From Paenibacillus catalpae (GTDB lineage Bacteria > Bacillota > Bacilli > Paenibacillales > Paenibacillaceae): DNA of 64,000 nt. Under the pieces are notes generated by a model. The model did not search any database. It was not told where the DNA came from and saw only the letters and a list, made by a program, of their open reading frames with translations. Position numbers and translations under genes: made by a program. The stretch covers positions 502,479 through 566,478 of the forward strand of contig NZ_FOMT01000002.1 of the NCBI RefSeq assembly GCF_900112695.1, read 5' to 3'. Positions 1-11,175 of the stretch are shown here, in pieces (positions within the stretch are counted from its first letter, which is position 1; each line of letters begins with the position of its first letter).

Positions 1-564
1 AAGACGATGTGGGAATCATTCGCACTTGATGCGACGACATTCGAGCACTACGGCATCCGTTATCTCGTATGGGCGCAGAAAGATCCGGACATCAAGGGCA
101 ACTCCAATCTGTACATCGCACCGCTCGCGAATCCATGGACGTTGGCGTCGGATGGCGTCATGCTGACGAAACCAGAGTACGACTGGGAAGTGATCGGCTT
201 CCTCGTGAACGAGGGTGCGGCTGTTGTTAAGCGTAATGGGCGTATCTTCATCTCCTATTCAGGAAGCGCGACGAATCATCATTACTGCATGGGTCTGCTT
301 GAAGCATCGGAAGAGGCTGACTTGATGGACCCGGCCTCGTGGACAAAGTCGCCGCAGCCGGTGCTGAAGACGGACGAGGAACGCGGTCTGTTCGGACCGG
401 GTCACAACAGCTTCACGAAATCGGAAGACGGCCAAGATGATATCCTCATCTTCCACGCCCGCACGTACAAGGAGATTGTTGGTGATCCGCTGTACGATCC
501 GAACCGTCATACGTTCGTCCGCAAGCTGCAGTGGAGCGAGGATGGCAAGCCGGTATTCGAATAG
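1..564 (+). CDS. GH43-family glycosidase, C-terminal part (cut by window edge)
   Basis: The frame is open from the first base, and the first ATG at 7 is internal, so the N-terminal part of the gene lies outside the window. The visible 187 residues match the C-terminal part of the five-bladed propeller of GH43 arabinosidases/xylosidases: blade-like stretches RYLVWAQKDP, GSNLYIAPLANPW-type text, the EGAAVVKRNGRIFISYSGSA segment (the EG is typical of the catalytic acid region) and the closing GPGHNSFTKSEDG region. Such enzymes remove arabinose or xylose from plant hemicellulose. A second GH43 gene follows about 220 bases downstream on the same strand, suggesting a polysaccharide-use locus. Substrate specificity cannot be read from this fragment. 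Confidence 0.85.
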   Translation, partial: KTMWESFALDATTFEHYGIRYLVWAQKDPDIKGNSNLYIAPLANPWTLASDGVMLTKPEYDWEVIGFLVNEGAAVVKRNGRIFISYSGSATNHHYCMGLLEASEEADLMDPASWTKSPQPVLKTDEERGLFGPGHNSFTKSEDGQDDILIFHARTYKEIVGDPLYDPNRHTFVRKLQWSEDGKPVFE

Positions 565-784
565 CTATAAAATATAGCACAATAGGTCAATTCATAGTGT
601 AGCGTCAATTGTTGTTGACTCGCTAGAGGGCGTAGCCCAAGCGAAGGCGCGGGAGCTCAACGATCAGGAACAGAATCTCTTGCATAACGATCATTGTACA
701 TCTTTTCAAATGCAGCTTTCGTATCAGGAACACTGAATCCACGAATAAAGGATGATTGGAATGATTGAGGGGAGAATGTTTGAA

Positions 785-3316
785 ATGAGAAAATCGTATA
801 AGCTGATTTTGTCCATGTTAATTTTCACGTTAATGATTCCTGTTACCGCTATGGGAAGCGGGGAAACCGCTGCATCTGGCAATAAGACTGGTGCAAGTGG
901 CGAGCCGGCTGCACCAACGTACAGCGATGTGTCGGTTCATGATCCTTCGATCGTCAGAGACGGCGACAACTTCTATGTTTTTGGCTCTCATATTGAGGCT
1001 GCCAAATCAACGGATCTGATGAATTGGACGACGTTTACGAACGGATATACAACACCAAACAACGTGATTTACGGGGATCTATCGCAAAATCTTGCGACGT
1101 CCTTTAAGTGGGCCGGGGAAAATGATTCCGACAGCAAAGGCGGCTTCTCTGTCTGGGCGCCGGATGTGTTCTGGAATGACAGCTATGTTAATGCGGATGG
1201 AACGAAGGGTGCCTATATGATTTATTATTGTACCTCATCGACTTACATCCGCTCGGCAATTGGTTTTGGCGTGTCCCAGAACATCGAGGGTCCGTATACG
1301 TATGTGGATACTCTCGTTTATTCCGGCTTTACAGCAGGTGAGGCTTATGATGCCAACAGCGTCATTAATAAGAAATGGACAAACACGAATATCCCACAGT
1401 TGATTGAGGACGGGAAACTGAGCGGCTCTAGCGATAAATGGTTTAATAGCGATGGCACTTTCTCCAACATTACGTATCCTAACGCTATTGACCCGCAGCT
1501 CATGTTTGACGAGAACGGTAAGCTTTGGATGTCCTATGGTTCATGGTCAGGCGGAATATTTACCCTGCAGATCGATCCGGCAACAGGCAAGGCTGTTTAT
1601 CCGGGTAAGGACTCCGTTACCACAGACGGCAGACTGGTTGACCGTTATTTCGGAACGAAGATCGCCGGCGGCTACTACAAATCCGGAGAAGGTCCTTACA
1701 TGGTCTACAACAAAGAAACGGACTACTATTATCTGTTTGATACGATCGGATGGCTGGGTGCGGACGGCGGTTACAATATGAGATTGTACCGTTCCAAGAA
1801 TCCGCTTGGTCCTTTCGTGGACGCAGCAGGGGAAAGCGCCGTACTTCAAGGTGACACGGACGTTTCGGCCTTTGGCAACAAGCTGATGGGGAACTTCCTG
1901 TTTAAGCGTGAAGTGGGCGATCCAGGCACAGGAATTGGCTACGGCTATGTTTCGTCAGGACATAACTCGTTCTATCAGGATCCAGATACCGGAAAAATGT
2001 TTCTAGTCTTCCATTCCAGGTTTCCGCAGGAAGGCGAGAACCATGAAGTACGCGTGCATCAGATGTTTATGAATAAGGACGGCTGGCTTGTCACAGCGCC
2101 ATACCGTTATTCGGGCGAATCCCTTGAGAAGGTGAATCGCGAGGATCTGATCGGCGAATATAAATTTATTAATCATGGCAAAGGAACAACGGCCGACCTT
2201 GTAGAGTCCAGTTACATTACGCTGAACAAGAACAATAAAGTGACGGGCGATGCTGCGGGGACCTGGAAATCGACTGGTCATAACGAAGCAGAGCTGACTC
2301 TGGACGGCAAAACGTACAAAGGTGTGTTCGTGAAAGGGTGGGATCCTGAATCCGAACAATTCGTCATGACATTTACAGCAATGTCTGATGAAGGGGTAAC
2401 CATCTGGGGCAGCAAGCAGGAGGATAAGACAGACTCGCAAGTCGTTGCGGACATTATTGCAGATTTGAATATAGGGGATACCAGCCGCGTGATTGCGAAT
2501 CTGAATCTTCCTTCTGAAGGCATGCGTCATACTCCAATTACGTGGACATCCAACAATCCGGATGTTGTGTCGGCAGCAGGTGTTGTCGTTCGTCCAGACT
2601 CCGGCTCGGCTGCAACAGCCGTAACGCTGACCGCTTCCGTCACGAAGGGAGCCGTTACAAGCTCGAAGAGCTTTGACTTAACGGTGCTTCCGTATGAAGA
2701 TGCCACACTTGTAGCCCAATATTCATTTGAGAACGATTTGACGGAATCAACCGGCGGCTACGGTGCTGGTACAGTAACCGGCAATCGAATTGACATTACG
2801 GGCGGCACTATCTCGTATACGGCTGGCGTTAATGGCCAAGCAGCTATATTAGACGGCAATTCCGGCGTACGCTTACCTAATAAGCTGATCGACAGCAATC
2901 AATATTCGGTATCACTGTGGGTAAAGCCCGAACAGTTGACTACCTATACCACAACCTTCTTTGGCGCCAAGGATGGCTTTAACTGGGTGAGCCTTGTTCC
3001 TAAAGGTCCTGTTGGCGATAATACGATGGTATGGTCCGGCAGCAGTGTCTGGTATGACGGGATCGCTGGACTCACAATTCCAACTGGTACCTGGACACAT
3101 CTTGCTTATTCCGTAGATAACGGGACTTTATCCGTATATGTCAACGGAGAGCTGAAGTTCACTGGCTCGAACTTCCCGGATATTTTCACCGGAACCAATT
3201 CAGTCTTCAGCCTTGGTGTTAACTGGTGGGATACTCCGTTCAAAGGACAACTTGATGAACTGCAGGTTTATGAAGGAGCGCTTAGCCCGCCTCAAATAGT
3301 GGAATTGGCAGGATAA
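785..3316 (+). CDS. Secreted multidomain GH43 arabinanase-like enzyme with LamG-type domain
   Basis: About 843 residues. The ATG at 785 is preferred because a GGGGAG ribosome site lies about 8 bases upstream and the product begins with a clear signal peptide (MRKSYKLI then a hydrophobic run to about residue 25); an ATG at 752 would add 11 residues. Domain order: GH43 catalytic domain, about residues 45-440 (HDPSIVRDGDNFY with the general-base Asp, AIDPQLMF with the second Asp, and SGEGPYMVY with the acid Glu); a lipocalin-like GH43-associated region to about 545; an atrophied bacterial Ig-like domain (about 550-640); and a concanavalin/LamG-like C-terminal module (about 645-840) that probably binds carbohydrate. 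Likely an extracellular endo-arabinanase or related enzyme. A hairpin terminator follows directly. Confidence 0.9.
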   Translation: MRKSYKLILSMLIFTLMIPVTAMGSGETAASGNKTGASGEPAAPTYSDVSVHDPSIVRDGDNFYVFGSHIEAAKSTDLMNWTTFTNGYTTPNNVIYGDLSQNLATSFKWAGENDSDSKGGFSVWAPDVFWNDSYVNADGTKGAYMIYYCTSSTYIRSAIGFGVSQNIEGPYTYVDTLVYSGFTAGEAYDANSVINKKWTNTNIPQLIEDGKLSGSSDKWFNSDGTFSNITYPNAIDPQLMFDENGKLWMSYGSWSGGIFTLQIDPATGKAVYPGKDSVTTDGRLVDRYFGTKIAGGYYKSGEGPYMVYNKETDYYYLFDTIGWLGADGGYNMRLYRSKNPLGPFVDAAGESAVLQGDTDVSAFGNKLMGNFLFKREVGDPGTGIGYGYVSSGHNSFYQDPDTGKMFLVFHSRFPQEGENHEVRVHQMFMNKDGWLVTAPYRYSGESLEKVNREDLIGEYKFINHGKGTTADLVESSYITLNKNNKVTGDAAGTWKSTGHNEAELTLDGKTYKGVFVKGWDPESEQFVMTFTAMSDEGVTIWGSKQEDKTDSQVVADIIADLNIGDTSRVIANLNLPSEGMRHTPITWTSNNPDVVSAAGVVVRPDSGSAATAVTLTASVTKGAVTSSKSFDLTVLPYEDATLVAQYSFENDLTESTGGYGAGTVTGNRIDITGGTISYTAGVNGQAAILDGNSGVRLPNKLIDSNQYSVSLWVKPEQLTTYTTTFFGAKDGFNWVSLVPKGPVGDNTMVWSGSSVWYDGIAGLTIPTGTWTHLAYSVDNGTLSVYVNGELKFTGSNFPDIFTGTNSVFSLGVNWWDTPFKGQLDELQVYEGALSPPQIVELAG

Positions 3317-3329
3317 AGGGCAATAGCAG

Positions 3330-3361
3330 AAAGGTTGTCCCATAGGGGCAACCTTTCTTTG
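3330..3361 (+). terminator. Intrinsic terminator of the GH43 gene
   Basis: A 12-base stem (AAAGGTTGTCCC / GGGGCAACCTTT, one G-T pair) with a 3-base loop is followed by a T-rich stretch, 13 bases after the GH43 stop codon. Confidence 0.85.
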
Positions 3362-3434
3362 TTGTGAATGAGGGAAGAAACCAAGCTCTGCGAGACTTTA
3401 AGGCCCCCAAGTGACCTTAAATTGAGAAACATCT

Positions 3435-3704
3435 CTCGTGGAATTTGTCTATGATATCTATCCTGGATTCCAGAAAAATCAACGATATGAAGCTTATCTT
3501 TTTGTGCATTTTACCGGAGAGCAAAGGATGGAGAGCATTATAAGCCAGGACGGTCTTCATTGGAATGACTTGAATATTGGTCAGCCTGGATTGAAATCCG
3601 CCATCGGGGAAAAGGATTATTTCCAACAGGGGGCAGGAATATGTAACCATCAACGTTCGGATGCGATTGCAAAGTATGCCTTCATCGCTTACAATACTGA
3701 ATAA
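3435..3704 (+). pseudogene. Decayed N-terminal GH43-like fragment
   Basis: The 88-residue frame contains AYLFVHFTGEQ, SQDGLHWNDLN, GQPGLKS and IGEKD, the signature start of GH43-type enzymes that normally continue with RDPFI. After GEKD the frame changes to unrelated residues and then stops, and there is no convincing ribosome site. I read it as a truncated third GH43 copy beside two real ones. Its end overlaps the TetR operator at 3691. Confidence 0.6.
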
Positions 3705-3718
3705 ACGTTCAGTATTGT
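3691..3718. promoter_or_regulatory. Operator upstream of the TetR gene
   Basis: A perfect 11-base inverted repeat, ACAATACTGAA / TTCAGTATTGT, with a 6-base spacer. The same 11-6-11 architecture and an identical core of the right half-site recur at 4372-4399 before the transporter gene, so both promoters are probably bound by the intervening TetR protein. Confidence 0.8.
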
Positions 3719-3756
3719 GTCGGGTATCGATCTACTGGATAGAGGTGAAGCCATAA

Positions 3757-4356
3757 GTGAATAAGAAACAGCAGCAAACCGAGCAGACGAAGAGGAAAAT
3801 AGCCGATGCCGCGCGGGCTTTGTTCGTTCAGAAGGGTTACAAGGCGACTTCGATTGAAGATATTGTGAAGGCGACCGGCTGCAGTGCCGGCAACATCTAT
3901 TATCATTTCAAGAGCAAGGAAGGACTGTTCCTGCATCTGATCGAGGATTGGAATACCGAGTGGGAAGAGACTTGGCTTGCGAAGGAGCCGCTGTACGCGA
4001 CAACGATTGATAAGCTGTATGGAATGGCTGAGCATCTGGCGCATGATCAGCTTAATCATCCGCTTACCAAGGCGGTTGACGAGTTCTTCTACAACGCGGA
4101 GAAAAATACGGAAGTGGAAGAGCGCATCAATGAGATGGTAAAAGGTTATATTGATTTTAACCGGAATTTGCTGCAGCGGGGTATCAACAACGGAGAATTC
4201 GAAACCACGAACGTAACCGGACTCGCCATTATTCTGGACAGTCTGATGTATGGCCTTAATCAGCATACGCGAAGAATGGATAGGGATGAAGCTCTGGCGG
4301 CTTACCGGCTGGCTATGGATGTGTTCCTGCACGGCATCGCCAAACCGGCCCGCTAG
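3757..4356 (+). CDS. TetR/AcrR-family repressor of the adjacent MFS pump
   Basis: The 199-residue protein has an N-terminal helix-turn-helix of TetR type (residues about 8-55, with the typical GCSAGNIYYHFKSKEGLF motif) and a helical ligand-binding C-terminal domain. The start is GTG at 3757 with AGAGGTGA 8 bases upstream. It sits between two matching palindromes (3691-3718 and 4372-4399), so it most likely represses itself and the downstream MFS transporter until an inducer binds. The ligand is unknown. The gene is separated from the transporter by about 70 bases holding the second operator. Confidence 0.9.
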   Translation: MNKKQQQTEQTKRKIADAARALFVQKGYKATSIEDIVKATGCSAGNIYYHFKSKEGLFLHLIEDWNTEWEETWLAKEPLYATTIDKLYGMAEHLAHDQLNHPLTKAVDEFFYNAEKNTEVEERINEMVKGYIDFNRNLLQRGINNGEFETTNVTGLAIILDSLMYGLNQHTRRMDRDEALAAYRLAMDVFLHGIAKPAR

Positions 4357-4371
4357 GCCTTTTTTTCTGCA

Positions 4372-4399
4372 ATAATCTAGAATGAATATTCAGTATTAT
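4372..4399. promoter_or_regulatory. Operator upstream of the MFS gene
   Basis: An imperfect 11-6-11 inverted repeat (ATAATCTAGAA / TTCAGTATTAT) with the same spacing and the same TTCAGTATT core as the operator at 3691-3718. Confidence 0.75.
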
Positions 4400-4426
4400 G
4401 ACAGCATGAAATCGGGGGAATAAAGA

Positions 4427-5635
4427 ATGACGTTATTGCTTAAAAATCGGGGAGCTTTGCTTATCCTGATGTTTAATTTATTGCTAGTCTTCACGGGGAT
4501 CGGGCTTGTTATCCCGATTATGCCGAAGTTCATGGAGACGCTGGGCATTACCGGAGGTATAGTTGGCCTTCTGGTTGCTGCCTTTTCGCTGACGCAGCTT
4601 CTATTCTCGCCGCTTGCCGGGAGATTATCCGACAAGTTCGGCAGGAAAAGAATGATTGTTATCGGCATGATCGTATTTGCGGTCTCCGAAGCCCTGTTTG
4701 GGTTCGCAGAATCTCCGGTCCTCTTATTTGTGTCGAGGCTGCTAGGCGGCATTAGCGCGGCTATGATTATGCCGGCCGTTATGGCGTATGCGGCAGATAT
4801 TACGACCAAGGAAGAACGGGCAGCGGGGATGGGGCTCATTAATGCGGCGATTACAACCGGATTTATCATTGGTCCCGGCATTGGCGGTTATATCGCCGAG
4901 TTTGGCATCCGGGTGCCTTTTTATGCCGCAGGTGTCGCAGGGTTAATTGCAGCATTTATCAATTTGTTTATTCTTCCGGAGTCCAGGCCAGTTCAAGAAG
5001 AAGCAGCGGATGCTCCTGCTCCTGCTTTCAAGAAACAACAGAGCGGGTTCATTACGCAATTGCGCTATTCTTATCGGGAGCCGTATTTCTTGAGCTTGAT
5101 TATCGTCTTTGTGATGTCCTTTGGACTTGCTAATTTCGAGACCGTATTTGGATTGTTCGTCGATCATAAATTCAGCTACGGGCCTAAGGATATCGCCTTT
5201 ATCATTACGTTTGGTTCGATCGCCGGAGCCGTTGTTCAGGTCACCGTCTTCAGTTGGATCCTGAAGACGTTCGGCGAGCGGAGGGTCATCTCCATCTGCC
5301 TTCTTTTTGCCGGGCTGTTTATCGTTCTGACCTTGTTCGTCCATCAATTCTGGATGGTATTTGCCGTTACGTTTATTATCTTCCTCGCCATCGATATTCT
5401 TCGTCCGGCGATTAGCACACAGATGTCCATGGTCGCCAAGGACCAGCAGGGCTATGTGGCGGGTCTCAACTCGGCCTTCACCAGCCTTGGCAATATTGCC
5501 GGGCCAATCATTGCGGGATTCCTGTTTGATGTGGATATTAATTATCCTTATGCGTTAGCCTGCCTGGTTCTTCTCGTCTGCTTCGCGTTAACGTTAAGCG
5601 ATAGAAAACGAAGCCTGCAGAGCGCGCAATCATAA
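4427..5635 (+). CDS. MFS multidrug efflux transporter (TetA/NorA/Bmr-like)
   Basis: A 402-residue membrane protein with about 12 predicted helices. It carries the MFS motif A after helix 2 (GRLSDKFGRKRM) and the antiporter motif C in helix 5 (GFIIGPGIGGYIAEFG), as in drug:H+ antiporters of the TetA/Bmr/NorA group. A longer cytoplasmic loop lies near residues 185-205. The ATG at 4427 follows a GGGGGAA site. The gene is placed immediately after its likely TetR repressor and a matching operator, and it ends in a strong terminator. Substrates are inferred to be hydrophobic drugs or dyes, not identified. Confidence 0.9.
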   Translation: MTLLLKNRGALLILMFNLLLVFTGIGLVIPIMPKFMETLGITGGIVGLLVAAFSLTQLLFSPLAGRLSDKFGRKRMIVIGMIVFAVSEALFGFAESPVLLFVSRLLGGISAAMIMPAVMAYAADITTKEERAAGMGLINAAITTGFIIGPGIGGYIAEFGIRVPFYAAGVAGLIAAFINLFILPESRPVQEEAADAPAPAFKKQQSGFITQLRYSYREPYFLSLIIVFVMSFGLANFETVFGLFVDHKFSYGPKDIAFIITFGSIAGAVVQVTVFSWILKTFGERRVISICLLFAGLFIVLTLFVHQFWMVFAVTFIIFLAIDILRPAISTQMSMVAKDQQGYVAGLNSAFTSLGNIAGPIIAGFLFDVDINYPYALACLVLLVCFALTLSDRKRSLQSAQS

Positions 5636-5649
5636 GGCTGCTTTCCAAC

Positions 5650-5690
5650 AGCTGATGCCGGTCGTTTTATTGCCGGCGTCAGCTTTTTTT
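5650..5690 (+). terminator. Intrinsic terminator after the MFS gene
   Basis: The stem AGCTGATGCCGG / TTGCCGGCGTCAGCT is followed by a run of eight Ts. Confidence 0.9.
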
Positions 5691-5798
5691 AGGTTAAGAG
5701 TCATTGAAAAATACTTGCGTCATCATTGAAATATAATGACCTAATGGGCAAAATGAGAGAAGCTGATAATAGGCAGCGCGGTTTGGAAGGAGCAGCCC

Positions 5799-6782
5799 AT
5801 GAATAGATTCAAGAAGATTATTAAAAGCAAACCATTTATCGTTATGGCTTTGCTCGTTGTATTGGTCTTTTTAAATAATACTTCCTTATTTATTAAACCG
5901 TCAGGCGAAGCCCCGGTATTGCTTGCCCATCGCGGACTGGCGCAAACCTTCACGATGGAGGACATTCAGAATGATACCTGCACAGCGGAGCGGATCTACG
6001 AACCGGAGTACTCTTATTTAGAAAATACGATTCCGTCTATGGAGGCTGCATTGGATGCCGGAGCAGATATCGTCGAGTTTGACGTACATATAACGAAGGA
6101 CGATCAATTTGCCGTTTTCCACGACTGGACATTGGACTGCCGCACAAACGCCAAAGGCGTCACCCGGGATTATACGATGGATGAATTGAAGCAATTCGAT
6201 ATTGGCTACGGGTACACCGCTGACGGAGGCAAAACCTATCCTTTCCGAGGGAAAGGAGTTAATCTAATGCCTTCGTTAACAGAGGTATTAGCTCATTTTC
6301 CGGATCAATTCCTGCTTATCGATGTAAAAAGCAATGATCCGGAGGAAGGCAAGCTCCTGGCTCGCTATTTGTCCGAACTTCCGGAGGATCGCAGAAGCAA
6401 GCTGGCCGTCTATGGAGGAGATGAACCTATTGCAGCCTTGAAGGAAGAGCTCCCCGATATGCGGGTGATGTCCAAAGCCACCATGAAGAAATGCTTAATT
6501 CCTTATCTGGCCGTTGGATGGACGGGGTATATGCCCGCAGCATGTAAAAACACGGAATTACATATTCCCGAGAAGATTGCTCCGTTCTTATGGGGATGGC
6601 CAAACAAGTTCCTGGATCGCATGGAGCATGCAGATACCCGGGTTGTTATCGTTGGCGGGAATGGCAGTGATTTCTCCAGCGGCTTTGATGCCTTGGAAGA
6701 TTTGAAACGCCTGCCCGAGGGATATTCAGGAGTGATCTGGACCAATCGGATTGACCGGATTGCTCCGGCGTATAACCGGTAG
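5799..6782 (+). CDS. Membrane-anchored glycerophosphodiester phosphodiesterase-family protein
   Basis: The 327-residue protein has one N-terminal membrane segment (residues about 10-32) and then a GDPD-type TIM barrel. It shows the LLAHRGLA motif (first catalytic His), GADIVEFDVHITKDD (metal-binding Glu/Asp and His), and FHDWTLD (second catalytic His). The family hydrolyses glycerophosphodiesters to glycerol-3-phosphate and an alcohol at the membrane or cell surface. An insert between HRG and the ENT segment (about residues 50-75, with one Cys) makes it resemble the extended clade rather than GlpQ. The ATG at 5799 follows GGAAGGAG. It stands alone, with its own terminator. Confidence 0.85.
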   Translation: MNRFKKIIKSKPFIVMALLVVLVFLNNTSLFIKPSGEAPVLLAHRGLAQTFTMEDIQNDTCTAERIYEPEYSYLENTIPSMEAALDAGADIVEFDVHITKDDQFAVFHDWTLDCRTNAKGVTRDYTMDELKQFDIGYGYTADGGKTYPFRGKGVNLMPSLTEVLAHFPDQFLLIDVKSNDPEEGKLLARYLSELPEDRRSKLAVYGGDEPIAALKEELPDMRVMSKATMKKCLIPYLAVGWTGYMPAACKNTELHIPEKIAPFLWGWPNKFLDRMEHADTRVVIVGGNGSDFSSGFDALEDLKRLPEGYSGVIWTNRIDRIAPAYNR

Positions 6783-6798
6783 TACCCGGCCAGGATAT

Positions 6799-6840
6799 AC
6801 AGCTCTGTTCTCAAGTTGAGCAGAGCTGTTTCTTTTTTTA
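6799..6840 (+). terminator. Intrinsic terminator after the GDPD gene
   Basis: The stem ACAGCTCTG / CAGAGCTGT with a 13-base loop is followed by TTCTTTTTTT. Confidence 0.9.
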
Positions 6841-6943
6841 CAAATCCGATCAAACGGGTTGGAGAAGGAGAACAAACATAGCCCGCCAACATATGCTGAT
6901 CATAGCAACACATTGTGGCAGCAAGAGAGGAGCATACGTACAG

Positions 6944-7585
6944 ATGGGCAGAGAGTTTACGGCGCTGTTTGACGAATGGTCGGAATCTTATGATCGTACG
7001 GTTGCCGGGGAAGATGTGGAATATCGTGAAGTATTTGCGGGATATGACCGCATCCTCGAAGCAGTAGCGGAGAGGGTCAGCGGGACAGTGGTAGAGTTTG
7101 GGGTAGGCACGGGCAATTTGACGGAGAAATTGCTTAAGGTGAGCGAAAAAGTGTTCGGGATAGAGCCTTCGGAAGGGATGCGCCGTGAGGTGCTGAAGCG
7201 GGGACTCCCGATTAAGCTTCTGGACGGCGATTTTCTGGAGTTTCCGCAGCTGCCCGTTCGGATTGATGCGATTGTGAGCACGTATGCTTTTCACCATTTG
7301 ACCGATGCGGAAAAAGAACGTGCGATTGCCCTCTACAGCAGTTTGCTGGCGCCTGGTGGGCGCGTAGTGTTTGCAGATACTTCATTCGCAAGCGCGGAGG
7401 AGCGGCAGGAGATTGAACAATCCGCGCTGGATGCCGGATTTTTGAATTTGTATCAGGATTTGCGCACGGAGTATTATACGTCACTTGAGATCTTGAATAA
7501 GCTGTTTATGGAGCAAGGATTTACGGTCAGCTTTACCCGCCTCAACCGTTATGTCTGGCTGCTCGAAGCGGTCAAGCTGGGCTAG
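6944..7585 (+). CDS. yrrT: SAM-dependent methyltransferase YrrT
   Basis: The 213-residue protein is the same length as Bacillus YrrT and begins with the family-typical MGREFTALFDEW. The class I SAM-binding motif is VVEFGVGTGNL (about residues 48-58), with IEPSEGM as the ribose-binding acidic loop. The ATG at 6944 is chosen over the upstream ATG at 6893 because of the AGAGGAG site and the conserved N-terminus. It heads the yrrT-mccA-mccB order known from Bacillus, where the operon recycles sulfur from methionine via S-adenosylhomocysteine to cysteine. In Bacillus that operon is controlled by CymR; I could not identify a CymR box here. Confidence 0.9.
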   Translation: MGREFTALFDEWSESYDRTVAGEDVEYREVFAGYDRILEAVAERVSGTVVEFGVGTGNLTEKLLKVSEKVFGIEPSEGMRREVLKRGLPIKLLDGDFLEFPQLPVRIDAIVSTYAFHHLTDAEKERAIALYSSLLAPGGRVVFADTSFASAEERQEIEQSALDAGFLNLYQDLRTEYYTSLEILNKLFMEQGFTVSFTRLNRYVWLLEAVKLG

Positions 7586-7629
7586 ATCAACTGCACATCC
7601 AGAGGGGACAGCAGAGGAGAGATGCTTAC

Positions 7630-9697
<2,068 letters not shown>

Positions 9698-9712
9698 TAG
9701 GGAAGAAGGAAA

Positions 9713-9758
9713 AGGGCTGTTCCGGGCCGATGCCGGCTTGCGGAGCAGCCCTATTTCT
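9713..9758 (+). terminator. Terminator of the yrrT-mccAB operon
   Basis: The 12-base stem AGGGCTGTTCCG / CGGAGCAGCCCT is followed by ATTTCT. Confidence 0.8.
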
Positions 9759-9912
9759 GCGCTGTAAGAATCTGTAAGCGCAAAAAGGCTTCTTACAGTT
9801 TCAAGTGAAAAAAAAGTATTAAATAAAGTGTTAGACCATGATGGCATTAAGCTAACGGGCAGTTTAGCGCAGAAGAAACGTAGTAAAAAAGGAAAAAGAA
9901 GGAGTTTCTAGA

Positions 9913-9972
9913 ATGTGTAAATTAACCAAAATGCCTATTTATTGGAATGCCTACCCTCTCTACGAAAAATAA
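9913..9972 (+). CDS. Possible 19-residue leader-like peptide
   Basis: Within the 400-base gap before the next gene, an ATG at 9913 is preceded by GAAGGAG at good spacing and encodes a 19-residue peptide (MCKLTKMPIYWNAYPLYEK) before TAA. There is no homology evidence and chance cannot be excluded. The same gap contains a GGGCAGTTTAGCGCA tail like that of the R1/R2 repeats (about 9857-9872). Confidence 0.25.
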   Translation: MCKLTKMPIYWNAYPLYEK

Positions 9973-10094
9973 CCAGAATGGATATAGGCTAGAATCCCTG
10001 GGATTTATATAGCTAGAGTTAAATTGGATCAGTCTATAGAGTCAAGACAATTTTGCTTAGTAATAACGAAAATGACCTTATCGGGGGACCAGAT

Positions 10095-10784
10095 GTGAAA
10101 ACCTCTTTAAAAATATTCTACCTCATTTCTGCTGCAGCAGTTGGCTTCGGTTGCTTTATAGCATTCGTGTTCATTATCTTTAATACTGGCGACGGATTTA
10201 TGAGCACTGATAATGAACCGGCTGCTATCGGGGTAGCTTTCTTGGCAGTTGTAGGGGGGACAGTCTATTTATTTCTCGGACGACTCATTTACAAGTCGTA
10301 CAAATATATAGGCACAGTGTTGTTAATCATCATCATTTCAGCTTTTCTATCTTTACCAATTATGCAAGCTTTGCCCGATGTCTTGGAGGCTTACCATGGA
10401 TATCGTGCTAAACCATATGTGGAAAGGTACTTGGGTGAACTGAAACCGACCCTTGTCGGGAAAATTGAACCACTCGAATTCGATTACGACAAAAGCATGT
10501 CTTATACTCTAGATGACTGGGGTGATCAGATTTGGATTGAGTTAAAAAAGGAAAAAGCGACGCTATCATCTGAGGACTTAGAAAAGGTGATAGGCGCATT
10601 ACCTCCTGCCAAGTATGATCTGAGGGTAATTATAAATTATGAGAATTTAAAGGATCCAAATTATCAGAATACACTCGATTTTATGATTCGTAGTGATCCA
10701 ACTGATCCGCCGTATTGTGATTCTTACGACTATGAGCATAAGCCGTGTGATCAAGTGAGAGAAATTTTGGATAGCCGAGATTAA
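10095..10784 (+). CDS. Orphan three-helix membrane protein
   Basis: I do not recognise this 229-residue protein. It has three hydrophobic segments (about residues 7-28, 45-68 and 78-98), followed by a soluble C-terminal half rich in acidic and aromatic residues, ending in a cluster of Asp, Tyr and two Cys. GTG at 10095 is chosen over TTG at 10053 because a CGGGGGA site lies 7 bases upstream. The base composition is AT-rich. The stop codon is the first part of an R1 repeat copy that also provides the terminator hairpin. The protein at 12248-12850 has the same three-helix plus Tyr-rich soluble tail plan and may be distantly related. Confidence 0.65.
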   Translation: MKTSLKIFYLISAAAVGFGCFIAFVFIIFNTGDGFMSTDNEPAAIGVAFLAVVGGTVYLFLGRLIYKSYKYIGTVLLIIIISAFLSLPIMQALPDVLEAYHGYRAKPYVERYLGELKPTLVGKIEPLEFDYDKSMSYTLDDWGDQIWIELKKEKATLSSEDLEKVIGALPPAKYDLRVIINYENLKDPNYQNTLDFMIRSDPTDPPYCDSYDYEHKPCDQVREILDSRD

Positions 10785-10850
10785 CGAGAAACACTAGTGG
10801 AGGAACTGTCAAGGTGTGGCAGTTCCTCTTTTGATTTATTGAAGTAAACC
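10781..10850 (+). repeat. R1 intergenic repeat copy acting as terminator
   Basis: TTAACGAGAAACACTAGT is followed by a hairpin GAGGAACTGTC / GCAGTTCCTC, TTTTG and the tail TTGAAGTAAACC. The TAA is the stop codon of the upstream gene. Confidence 0.65.
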
Positions 10851-11175
10851 AACAAATAGCCATACGACACCTGACAGTCATCATTTGCTGCGCCTTATGA
10901 ATGTGTTAGTTATACGTGATACAAAGGATTTGACCAGATGGATCGACTTTGAATTGGATTATTATAGCCTGATTATTAACACAATGAGAATCTATGATCC
11001 ATTGCTATGGATGTATATTCAAATCCTACCAGTGAAAACAAACAATAAAAAAAATACGTAGACCAGTATGTAGCGTAGCTCAATTTAAAATATAAAACAA
11101 AAATCAGCGTTTCCGATTAAACCGGTAACGCTGATTTTTAACCGGTACGAAGAGCGAGGAGAAGCATTCATGTAT
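10851..11175. other. AT-rich gap with one hairpin
   Basis: No convincing gene. A 54-codon frame from ATG 10897 to TAG 11061 has no ribosome site and no recognisable family. A terminator-like hairpin (AATCAGCGTT / AACGCTGATT then TTT) lies at 11098-11140. Confidence 0.4.

Noticed and set aside
6782..6943. S-box or T-box leader before yrrT
   Set aside because: The 160-base leader lacks the conserved motifs of either element.
9760..9800. CTGTAAGAA...TTCTTACAG inverted repeat as an operator
   Set aside because: Located just after a terminator with no promoter or gene nearby; could be part of the same terminator region.
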